From Eucommia ulmoides (lineage: Eukaryota; Streptophyta; Magnoliopsida; Garryales; Eucommiaceae): a DNA stretch of 64,000 nt. The notes beneath the pieces were generated by a model. The model was not told the origin of the DNA. It saw only the letters and a list, made by a program, of their open reading frames with translations, and did no database searches. A program made the translations under genes and the position numbers. Below, in pieces: positions 55,830 to 64,000 of the stretch (its first letter is position 1; each line of letters starts with the position of its first letter). The stretch spans positions 25,741,077 to 25,805,076 of the forward strand of contig CM028338.1 in assembly GCA_016647705.1 (NCBI GenBank). Reading direction: 5' to 3'.

Positions 55830-56063
55830 TCTCCTCTCACTCTCTCACCTGTCACTTTCTCACCAAAATCTCTCTCTCTCCTCTTTCTCTATTTCTATTT
55901 CTCTTAATTTTCTTTTTCAAACCCTTTTCATTTCAATTTTCTTTTTTCTTCTCTCTCTTTATTTCTCTATTTTTTGTATTTTTTGAAAAATAAAATAAAA
56001 ATAAACTAAACTATAAAATATAATATAAATTTTTTACAGGGCGGTCAAAATGCCGTGTCTACA
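53374..56063 (+). mobile_element. Long gypsy-type LTR (2,690 bp), probably solo
   Basis: Begins TGATGCGCCACGATTTC and ends CAAAATGCCGTGTCTACA, matching the end at 659 and the start at 21607. It contains two partial copies of the block GGCTCGGG(A/G)GT(T/C)GGTTAC ... AAGGT(G/A)TTAG (53620, 53894) and a TATA box (CCTATTTATAGAG, 55423-55433) followed by GC-richer, CT-rich leader sequence. No target duplication is evident (TTAGT / GTATC). Open frames at 55640-55990 come from CT/CA tracts. Confidence 0.6.
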
Positions 56064-56092
56064 GTATCCATGATATCCGATAGTGATATAAT

Positions 56093-56745
56093 AAGAGTAG
56101 AGAAAAATACATTTTAAACTCTTTAACTATTAACATATTTCTAAGTAATTCTCCTAAATTTATACATTTCATTTTAAACGCTCCACGTATGAACACAGTT
56201 TTAAAAGACTATTTTGTCAGATTTTTAATCAAATCTAACAAATTTGAGGGGCAAAATGACATTTTACTATTTTTTATTCTTTACCTTCTTCACTTCTCTC
56301 TATCTCGCCCACTCATCTCCCTCGCTCTCCTTGCCAGAAATCACCCCCTATTGCAAGGGTGGTTCACCCCCGTAACAAGGGGTGAGGACCTCCGTAACAG
56401 GGGGTGGTTTTGTTAGGGAGAGGGAGAAGGAGAGGGAAGAGGAGGGAGAGAAGAAGAAAGAGAGAGTTGAGCAAGAGAGAGAGAGAGAGAGGTGAAAAAG
56501 AAAAAGAAAAAGAAAAAAAGAAAAAAGAAAGCAAAGAAAATAAGAAAAATAAAAAAAATAGTAAAAAACCATTTTGCCCCTCAAGTATGTTAGATTTGAT
56601 GAAAAATCTAATAAAAGAGTCTTTTAAAACTATGTTCATACGTGGAGAGTTTAAAATAAAACACATAAATTTAGGAGGACTAATTAAAAATATGTCAATA
56701 GTTAAAGAGTTTAAATTGTATTTTGCCCATACACGTACTCAAAAA
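56093..56745. mobile_element. Inverted-repeat element (about 650 bp)
   Basis: The left arm (56100-56280) and right arm (56560-56745) are inverted copies: AAACTCTTTAACTATTAACA against its complement near 56695; CTCCACGTATGAACACAGTT against the complement of 56630-56650; AATTTGAGGGGCAAAATGAC against 56572. Each arm is about 190 bp. The middle has CGTAACAAGGGGTGA repeats and AG/CT tracts. No transposase; exact ends and target duplication not resolved. Confidence 0.7.
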
Positions 56746-56799
56746 ATACAAAATTGCCCTTTTTATTAATAATACTTGAGATTGAGATTGTAATTTTAT

Positions 56800-57510
56800 A
56801 GAAACACCCACTAAACATGATAAAATCAGATTGACTATGAGGTTTATCTTCAATACATTGGAGTGTATCACATCCTCATGACGAGTGAAAGTAGCTTGGA
56901 CTCCTCGCTGCTTTCACTATTCACCGTGATGCCATCATCGCATGTGATTTTCATCACATTTTCTTGACATGAGGAAATTTCTATTTGCGTTCACATTTTT
57001 CTTTTATAAGAGAGTGAAACTTGTAGCATTCCACTTTAGATGATATACCTTTGAGAATCTTTTGCCTTTAAACTCTTTCCAGCAATTAGATCATATTTCC
57101 TTGTAATAAAAAGAACATAAATTTTTTCAAAACTCCCAAGACATAAAATCATCACTTGTAGGGGTCCTATTTTAATGAAGGGTAATGGGATCTCTACAAG
57201 TAGTGGATTTATGTTTTGAGACTTTTGAAAGAATTTACCTAAAAAGAATAATATTCATCTCCGCTTCGTGGTGTGATTATTCATGTCACTTTATTAAATG
57301 CCTTTGCCATTCCCTTTTTTTTGGAAATCAAAACCTCATCTTCATAGAATATGATTGATGGCTCATGAGTGTTTAAGATTTCCAATAAGATCGTCAGTCG
57401 AATAGGTGTTCAAGTCTTGTTCTTGTCGAATTTTTTTTAATCACTTTAAGTTCCCATCATATCCCTAATAGTCTTACCTTCCTCCATTTTGAACATTTTG
57501 TATTGGATGA
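56800..57510 (-). pseudogene. Copia gag remnant (C-terminal part)
   Basis: On - 57510-57340 reads VIQYKMFKMEEGKTIRDMMG and later YSTDDLIGNLKHS, typical of a copia gag after its UBN2 core. 57075-57010 has a decayed zinc-knuckle-like VECYKFHSLIKEKCERK. It is cut at 57511-57519 by the MULE-2 target duplication; the earlier part of gag lies at 58975-59100. Confidence 0.5.
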
Positions 57511-57519
57511 CAATATTAA

Positions 57520-58965
57520 GGGTTAATTATATTTTATTCCTTGTAGTTAGATCATTTTTATACTTATCTCCCTGTAGTATTTGTTTGTGAACTAAAATGT
57601 AATAGTTAAAAATTAAGGATATGGTTAAAAATTAACACAATTAAGGATATTTTTGACATTTAATTTTAAAAATAAAGACGATTTTGTCATTTTATTCTTA
57701 CGAGTGCAGTGGGACGCATTTGAAAATTAGTTTTAAACTTAAGCGGTCAAAACTCTCTCTTCCAAAAAAACCCATCCCCATTTCGTGATTCCCCTTTCCC
57801 GCGACGGCGACCCATCGGCCGCCCTCAACCACCCACCTGTTTCTCTCTCTCCCTATATTTCTCTCTCTATCTTTTGGGTGTGCATGTTTCATTTTCATAT
57901 TCATCTTCCTCCTCATCATCAACCACACCCATCCACCGCCACGCCTTCGACGGCCACCACCGATCCACCACGCTGAACCAACCAGGCCACCACCATCAGG
58001 CCGAACCACGACGATACCGAACCACCAGTTACCACCCCAATTGGCCCAGAAGAAGAAAACGAACAGAGCGCTCGATGATCGATCCCGCTAGTGAAATCGT
58101 TCCTAGCAGCTCTCTCTCTCTCTACAGTAAAACCCAAAAAAAATAAAAAAAAATAAACAGACGAAGTAGATGGGGAGTGGAACGGGACGACGAGAACTGG
58201 GTGATCGACGATGGTTTTTACTGCGTCGGCTGCCACAGTAGATTAACGGAATTGATCGAGCTGGAGCCATCGACTACATCGGAGACGCCGCATCTGGGCT
58301 TCACTATCTCCTTGAGCGTCGGCTCGTCGAGCTCGCCGGTGACGTTGACATTGATGTTGAGCGTCAACTCATCAAGCTCGTGGGGGTGGGTGGGTTCTGG
58401 TTGGTTGGTTCGAAGGAGATGGAGCAGGGGTGGGGGTGGGTTGCCGGAGATGGATTAAGGTTGGGGGTGGGACGCCGGAGATGGGCGTGGGGTGGGTTCT
58501 TAGGAGATGGAGCAGAGGGTGGGGGTCCAGGTGGGTGGGTGCTGGTTGGGTGAGTTCGCAGGGGATGGACCAGGGGTGGGGGTGCGAGGTCGGTGAAGCA
58601 GTTATAAAAAAAACATAAAAAACAATTATACTATTAACCCTTAAGTTATTGAAAAGTATCAAAATAGTCCCTATTAAAAAATTTAAGGGTATAAATGACA
58701 TTTCACATTAATTGACAGAAGAATAATGTTAATTTTTACCTTTGACCGTTAAACTTAATAAAAAACTTAACCGTTGCAGTTGCACTTTAGTCAGAGATAA
58801 ATGGTGAAAAAAATACCATAAAAAAATAAAGTGCAAAATGATTTAACCACAAGGGATAAAATATAATTACTGTTGCACTTTAGTCGGACTAAATGATGAA
58901 AAAAATACCACAAGAGAATAAAGTACAAAATGACCTAAGTACAAGGGATAAAGCATAATCAACCC
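57520..58965. mobile_element. MULE-2: Mutator-like non-autonomous element (9-bp TSD)
   Basis: Same family as MULE-1. It starts GGGTTAATTATATTTTATTC and ends AAGCATAATCAACCC. The flanks CAATATTAA (57511-57519) and TAATATTAA (58966-58974) are a 9-bp duplication with one change. The right terminal repeat is present twice in tandem (58780-58872 and 58873-58965). The interior 57765-58600 is GC-rich with CT tracts and codon-like stretches (for example 58150-58400), which may be captured host sequence; I cannot name a source gene. Confidence 0.8.
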
Positions 58966-58974
58966 TAATATTAA

Positions 58975-59100
58975 TTTTGGACTCTTTCCCCTCATTAGCG
59001 CCTTCATATGTAGCTTAAATTGTGTTCCAAATCTCCTTGTTCGTTTTGCAATTGGTAACCCTGTTGAATTTGTTAGCTTCTATAGAGGAATATAAATAAA
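58975..59100 (-). pseudogene. Copia gag remnant (UBN2 part)
   Basis: On - it reads YSSIEANKFNRVTNCKTNKE, then IWNTI, a stop and ATYEGANE, a copia gag core. It is the upstream neighbour of the remnant at 56800-57510, separated by MULE-2. Confidence 0.6.
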
Positions 59101-59104
59101 ATTT

Positions 59105-59235
59105 AGGGTTTATTACACTTTATTCCCCTAGTTCGGCCGTTTTGCACTTTACTTTCGTGTGGTATTCGCGTCACTACTTTACCTCATGTGGTTAGACTTT
59201 TGTTGTACTTTACCCCCTCGTCAGCACTTTGAGTT
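59105..59235. repeat. Single terminal repeat of the MULE-1/2 family
   Basis: AGGGTTTATTACACTTTATT, TTGCACTTTACTTTCG, CTCATGTGGTTAGAC and ACTTTACCCCCTCG match the inner organisation of the MULE-1 ends. No opposite end was found, so it is a fragment. Confidence 0.55.
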
Positions 59236-59762
59236 GAAACGTACCTTGAGACCAACCCAAACATCGCAAATAGCAAGCAAAGATCCTCCAAATACATCAA
59301 ACAAGTTGAGAACTATTAGGTAGGTAAAAAATCAACTAAATATTATTTGATAAATTCTGAATTACATTGAGAAATTGAGAAAACCACTCATTAAAGTATC
59401 TAATAATATTCTTCTCCTAATTGAACTTCATGTGACTTCCATTGTAGTTAAGTCCATGTCAAGGGGGGAAAAAACAAACCCTATAACCAAAGACTGGCCT
59501 CAGGACTACATAGATGGAAGTTCAAGTATCAAGGGACAAGTTGATGGGATTAAAACAAGAGCCATTTGATTTCATGAAACACTGACACAACATTAATTCT
59601 AAAAGGGCACTTTATTACAATTCAAAGCTAATCTCGCAGAAACATGATCTTCCTTTTCTACTTTTAAACAAGCGAAAAAGAAGGAAAATAAAGCAGGTAA
59701 ACCAACTCCATCTTTGAGCTCAAATAATGGCGGAGTGGAAGATCACGATCGTGATCATTAAT
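59236..59762. other. No gene recognised
   Basis: AT-rich sequence with no convincing open frame or repeat. On - the part 59560-59762 would be the 3' UTR of the exon at 59763-59914, with a possible AATAAA signal near 59611. Confidence 0.3.
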
Positions 59763-59914
59763 TCAGTCAGTATGAGAACTCGGTGACCGTGGCCAAGCAT
59801 ATATTAACATTCCCACAGTAAGGACAATGGCACCTGCTACAAATCCCCGTGGAAGAGAAGAAGCAACGCCAAGATATGGTAGTGGCAGAGTAAATAAGAA
59901 TACGGATATTGGCA
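59763..59914 (-). CDS. Possible terminal exon of an unidentified membrane protein
   Basis: On - a good acceptor (TTTGCATTTCAG|TGCC, border at 59914/59915) precedes a frame reading PISVFLFTLPLPYLGVASSL, then PRGFVAGAIVLTVGMLIYAW and PRSPSSHTD with a TGA at 59763-59765. It looks like two hydrophobic segments with a short basic link and a polar tail. The composition is unlike the low-complexity frames nearby. I did not find an upstream exon within the window to join to it, so it could be a remnant, and the family is not recognised. If the acceptor is not used, the frame extends upstream to 60005 with a Met. Confidence 0.35.
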
Positions 59915-60029
59915 CTGAAATGCAAAGCCAACAAAAATCAGCAGGAAATTTATTCACAAGAATTAGCTGTAAAATTAGAGGGAAAGTGCAAGGAAATTTC
60001 TCCATAGTTCTAGAGACATGGTGTTAGCA

Positions 60030-61190
60030 TCAGCAGATCAAATGAGGTCATTTCTGCATATTTTGACAGAAAAAAAAGGAAAAAAAAGAGGCAGACTCGC
60101 ACTTTGCACCATTAAAGTTTGTGTGGGTCTCAATATGCACCTGATGTTTTATGTTTTGCAGTGTACCCCCCATGAACTTTGATTTTTGTCCCCCAGCTTT
60201 TGTCTCAATCTGTCCAATTCACAGATTCTGGTCATTTTAATTGCTGGAGCGGCAAAAAGTGCACCACACATGAGGGCAAAATTGGAAACAAAAAACAAAT
60301 ACCCACAGTGTTTTACACATGCAAAACACATGCCATGGAGGGTTCTTCTGCAAAAAATGATCCCTCCCTCCCTCCCTCAACCTTCAGAACTCCAAAAAAA
60401 TATGAAATCCTGGATTTTTATTGGGGTTGCAATTCAAACAATTTTGATTTGGATTTGGATTTCGATAACAGACTTGTTTTCAACCATATAAGATTTTTAT
60501 TAGAGATTTTTTTTTTAACTCTATTTTGACATCTGTTTAAAATCTGAGAGAAGGACAGAAAACGAGAGACCTGAAGTGCTGGAGGTGAAGAAAATCCATT
60601 TTAGGGTACGTGGTGTTTTCGGATTTAGGTGTAAAGAGGTGATGTTGATCTAATTTAATTTGCAAGAGAGGAAGTGGCAGATGACAATGGCGGCAAGGGG
60701 CAGTGGCGACGAACGATGGTTCCAACTATTTGACCATATATGATTCTTGTTCATGTAGTCTCACTCACTAAGCTTTGAGAGTCTTCCCCAGGATTCTCTA
60801 TTTTTGACTATGGACTTGTCTGAGAATTCATGCGGGTGAATCACTTCTCTTGGCCTGCCTCAATTTTTTTCTTTTTTATGTTTTATTTTTTGGCCTGCTT
60901 TAATTTGTTGCAGAAGGCAGGGTTCTGGCACTTTCTGAAGAGACGATTGATTTTATAGAAGTTTTTTGTTCCCAGTGATTGGTATTTACTAAGCCATAGA
61001 ATCTTGGTAGTATTGGCATTGTTTATTGATAAGGGTAAAAGAAACAATCTTGTGGCTTTGTTGAGACTCGAGAGAGACAGACAGACAATAACAGAGTAAA
61101 ATGAGGAAGAAAGGAAGAAAAAGAAAAAAAAGGGACAACTGAGAATAAATGAATGAAAGATTTGAAAAATGAAAATAAAGAAAAAATTTA
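60030..61190. other. No gene recognised
   Basis: 60080-60220 has CTCGCACTTTGCACCATTAA, GTGTACCCCCCATGAACTTT type sequence that looks like one end of a terminal-inverted-repeat element; I do not see the other end. The remainder has T- and A-rich runs and no convincing gene on either strand. Confidence 0.3.
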
Positions 61191-61191
61191 G

Positions 61192-62196
61192 GTGGCGTTT
61201 GGTAACCGTTTCGTTCCTAGAAATTCCCATCTCATTCCCAGATTTTTATTGGACACAGCGTTTGGTAACCCATCTCACTTTTTTATTTCTGTTCCCATTC
61301 CATTTCAAAGTGAGAATTGTGCTCACTTTTTTATATAGGCTTGAGAAACAAAAACAGAGTTGTGCCCAAGGATTCCCATCCCATTTCCAGCCTAAAAAAG
61401 GGACACGGCCTTCATTTTCAAAATTGATAGTGAGATCCCCTCTTCAAGTTGTAAGCTCACTCTTTTGTTTCTTTTTTTTCTTCTTCTTCACGAGCTTCTG
61501 CGTGTTTGCCGTGTTCGTCGTCTGCGTGCTCAGGTTTCGATTTCGTCGTCTTCGTCCGCTCCTTCGTCTTCTTCGTGTTCGTCTGCTCCTTCGTCATCTT
61601 TGTCTGCTTCTGCTCCTTCGTCGTCTTAACAAATCGAAATGAGGTTTCGAAATCAAAATCGAAATCGAAACTCGAAATGGGGTTTCGATTCAATTTCGTC
61701 TGGTTTTGATTCGAAATCGATTTCAATTTAGTATATTTTGATTTCGACCCTAAATCGAAATCGATTTCGATTTCGTCGATTTCGATTTAGGGTATTTCAA
61801 TTTTGATTTCGTCGATTTCCATTAGGGTTTCAATTTCGATTTCGATTAGGGTTTTGATTGGGGTTTAGAATTTCGATTTCGATTGGGGTTTAGGGTTCAA
61901 TTGCTTGGTGATTTCTTGATGAAATCTTGATTGTGGTTTAGGGTTCGATTTCTTAATTGTGGTTGTTCGATTGCTTGATGATTTCTTTATTGTGATTTAG
62001 GGTTTGTTCTTAATTTCTAAGACTAAAATAGATTATGTCGTTACCAAACGCGATTTTGTTCTCAAATCAAATCAGAATTATGTCGTTACCAAACGCAATT
62101 CTACTCTCAAGAAGGAAACAAAATTTTCATCTCATCCCATCCCATTCTCATTCCACTGGATGGAATGGACACAAAATGGTTACCAAACGGGCCCTA
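61192..62196. mobile_element. Terminal-inverted-repeat element (about 1 kb) with repeated subterminal motif
   Basis: Ends GGTGGCGTTTGGTAACCGTT (61191) and AATGGTTACCAAACGGGCCC (62176) are inverted repeats. The motif GCGTTTGGTAAC recurs inside: GCGTTTGGTAACCC at 61259, and GTTACCAAACGC twice on the right (62039-62050, 62085-62096). The interior is built of CGAAATCGAAATC-type repeats (61630-61900) and CTTCGTC tracts. No transposase or target duplication seen. Known short elements with this terminus occur in many plants; superfamily not decided. Confidence 0.65.
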
Positions 62197-62300
62197 ACTT
62201 AATAGTTATGCTTTCTCATTGTTTTCGTATTCATTTCTCTCTTTAACACTTAGGTTCAATGATTCAAGACAATAGCGAAATTGAAGAGGACATTTGATAA

Positions 62301-62811
62301 TGGGTAATTTTGCTAACCATTTACTATCAAAATTACCACTATAACTTAATTTGACCACTAAAACCTACCACTACCATAAAATGGCCTAACCACTAATAAG
62401 TGGTGGCCTAATTTCACTATTAAAATGAGTATTTAACTCCAAAATTAATCCAAAAAACCCCTATAAATAGGGGTTTCATTTTTCACTAAATGACACACCA
62501 AGACTTACTTACAAAACACAAGTCTTTCAATTTTCTTTTTACTTGAAGAAAAGTCTTGGCTTAATAGCGAAATAGGCAAGCTGAATTCTCGAGCCTACAC
62601 TTCTAATTAGAGAGCAATAAATTCTACTTCACTATAAATTCTACTTTAAATTCCCTGAAGCATATTTTTCTTTCAAACAACGGTGACTAATTCTCACACC
62701 AAAGGGCTTCAACGGGAACCCAACCCCCGATGTCTAAACCTTGTTTTGCAGGAACAGGTCAACGAAATAAACCCGATAGAGTTCAACCATATTGACTATG
62801 ATCCACCTTGA
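62301..62811 (+). repeat. 507-bp direct repeat, copy 1
   Basis: Runs from TGGGTAATTTTGCTAACCAT to ATGATCCACC (62807) and is followed at once by copy 2 (period 511). It contains a TATA box (CTATAAATAGGGG at 62461). It resembles an LTR or a very small LTR element; no coding frame. Confidence 0.75.
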
Positions 62812-63318
62812 TGGGTAATTTTGCTAACCATTTACCATCAAAATTACTACTATAGCCTAATTTGGCCACTAAAACCTATCACTATCATAAAATGGCCTAA
62901 CCACTAATAAGTGATGGCCTAATTTTACTATTAAAAGGAGTATTTAACTCCAAAATTAGTCCAAGAAACTCCTATAAATAGGAGTCTCATTCTTCACCAA
63001 AGGGCACACCAACATTTGCTTACAAAACATAAGTCTTTCAATTTCTTCTCTACTTGAAGAAAAGTCATGGCTTAATAGCAAAACAAGCAAGCCGAATTCT
63101 CGAGCCTACACTTCTTGTTAGAGAGCAATAAACTCAACTTCACTATAAATTCTACTTTAAATTCCCTGAAGTATATTTTCGTTCGCACAACGGTGACGTA
63201 TTCTTACACCGGAAGGGCTTCACAGGGAACCCAACCCCCAATGTTTAAGCCTTATTTTACAGGAACGGGTCAACGAAATAAATCTGGTAGAGTTCAACCA
63301 TATTGATTGTGATCCACC
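62812..63318 (+). repeat. 507-bp direct repeat, copy 2
   Basis: The same length as copy 1 to the last ATCCACC, with scattered substitutions and a TATA box (CCTATAAATAGGAG at 62971). After it the sequence changes to GACATCATCAACATT repeats and then the LINE. Confidence 0.75.
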
Positions 63319-63364
63319 AAATCAGATTTTGACATCATCAACATTACTCTTTCGGCATCATCAA

Positions 63365-63930
63365 CATTACTCATAGAGTCGAGGCAGGATGATTAAAGTA
63401 GAGAAGTGCAATTGGGCAGATATGTGATCGTAGAATACCGTTGAAGCTTAAAGAAAAGTTCTATAAAACTGCAATAAGACCTACGATTCTGTATAGTTTA
63501 GAATATTGCGCAGTAAACAGAAAGCATGTCCACAAAATTGGTGTGATTGAAATAAGGATGCTACGTTGGATGAGTGAGAAGATGAGAATAGATAAAATTA
63601 AGAATGAAACTATTAGGGAGAATTTAATAATAGTATTCATCAAAGAGAAGATGAGAGAAAATCGCTTACAATAGTTTGGGTATGTGCATAGAAGACTCAT
63701 AGAAGCACCAGTGAAAAAATGCAATCTAATTCAAGTGCAAAGGGGGGGTGTAACTAGTGGGAGAGGTAGGCCTAAAAAGAGTTGGGACGAGACTATTAGA
63801 ATTGATTTGATGACATTAAACCTGACTGAGGGGATGGTCCTTGATCGATCATTATGGGTTAAATGGATTCATGCAGTCGACCTTGCTTAAGGGAACAAAG
63901 ACTTAGTTGTAGTTTTTGTAGATCTAATAA
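63365..63930 (+). mobile_element. 3' end of an RTE-type LINE
   Basis: Coding remnants: KLKEKFYKTAIRPTILYSLE and IEIRMLRWMSEKMRIDKIKN, then after a stop IEAPVKKCNLIQVQ and SGRGRPKKSWDETIRIDLMT, DRSLWVKWIHAVD. This is the C-terminal end of the RTE reverse-transcriptase ORF. It is followed by the family 3' end GGGAACAAAGACTTAGTTGT and TAGTTTTTGTAG. Frames change at 63440 and 63676. It is 5'-truncated. Confidence 0.8.
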
Positions 63931-64000
63931 AAACAATCGATTTTTAGATTTAGATCTAGCCACCTTCTTTTATTTCTAGTAGATCCATTTGATTTCTGAA
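63931..64000. other. No gene recognised
   Basis: Short AT-rich end of the window. Confidence 0.3.

Noticed and set aside
57698-58701. Open frames of 90-109 codons on both strands in MULE-2
   Set aside because: Low complexity (GGGTGG, CCACCC) or unlike known proteins, and they overlap on both strands.
61457-61726. Lys/Thr/Glu-rich frame of 89 codons on - and its counterpart on +
   Set aside because: Produced by the TTCGTC/CGAAATC simple repeats in the 61192 element.

Overview
The window looks like nuclear DNA of a flowering plant with a repeat-rich genome (species not determined). It is AT-rich. The one gene I can support well has plant-type spliced exons, and nearly everything else is transposable-element sequence: Ty1-copia, Ty3-gypsy, hAT, Mutator-like (MULE) and RTE-type LINE pieces. 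Most coding regions of these elements carry stops, frameshifts or deletions.

The gene is an hnRNP F/H-type quasi-RRM RNA-binding protein on the + strand, in three coding exons: 25939-25952, 27496-28242 and 51370-51676. Both introns join in frame. Intron 1 (1,543 bp) holds a short LINE with an 11-bp target duplication and a degraded second copy of the start of exon 2. Intron 2 is 23,127 bp and full of nested elements. The full product is 355 residues with three qRRMs. A TGA overlaps the exon-2 donor site, so an unspliced transcript would give a 254-residue two-qRRM protein.

Left of the gene (1-25190): the 3' end of a long LTR (1-659), then an 18-kb nest. A copia element on + (copia-A, 3131 to about 21500) is interrupted by two copies of a non-coding family ('family X', 3861-5486 and 6137-7567), by a second copia on - with 2.1-kb LTRs (copia-B, 9948-19026) and by a 1.9-kb solo-LTR-like block (19394-21336). 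Copia-A itself seems to split an older transposon-type coding sequence. Then follow a second long LTR fragment (21607 to about 23650) and a third family-X copy (about 23650-25190).

Inside intron 2: copia-C on - (about 30.2-41.8 kb) holds a MULE (34071-39311), which holds a complete hAT element (35446-39292). Copia-C also holds a 1,352-bp near-palindrome (40349-41700). Next to it, a long copia-type LTR ('copia-D', about 41.9-50.8 kb) is split by a gypsy chromovirus on - (42721-48717), whose integrase is split by a 995-bp solo LTR (43380-44374).

Right of the gene (52000-64000): LTR fragments, a second copy of the long LTR (53374-56063), an inverted-repeat element, a copia gag remnant split by a second MULE (57520-58965), a possible terminal exon of an unidentified membrane protein on - (59763-59914), a 1-kb terminal-inverted-repeat element, a 507-bp direct repeat with two TATA boxes, and the 3' end of an RTE LINE. 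I saw no rRNA, tRNA, CRISPR or prokaryotic system. The unusual biology here is a short RNA-binding-protein gene kept apparently intact around a 23-kb, multi-layer transposon nest.
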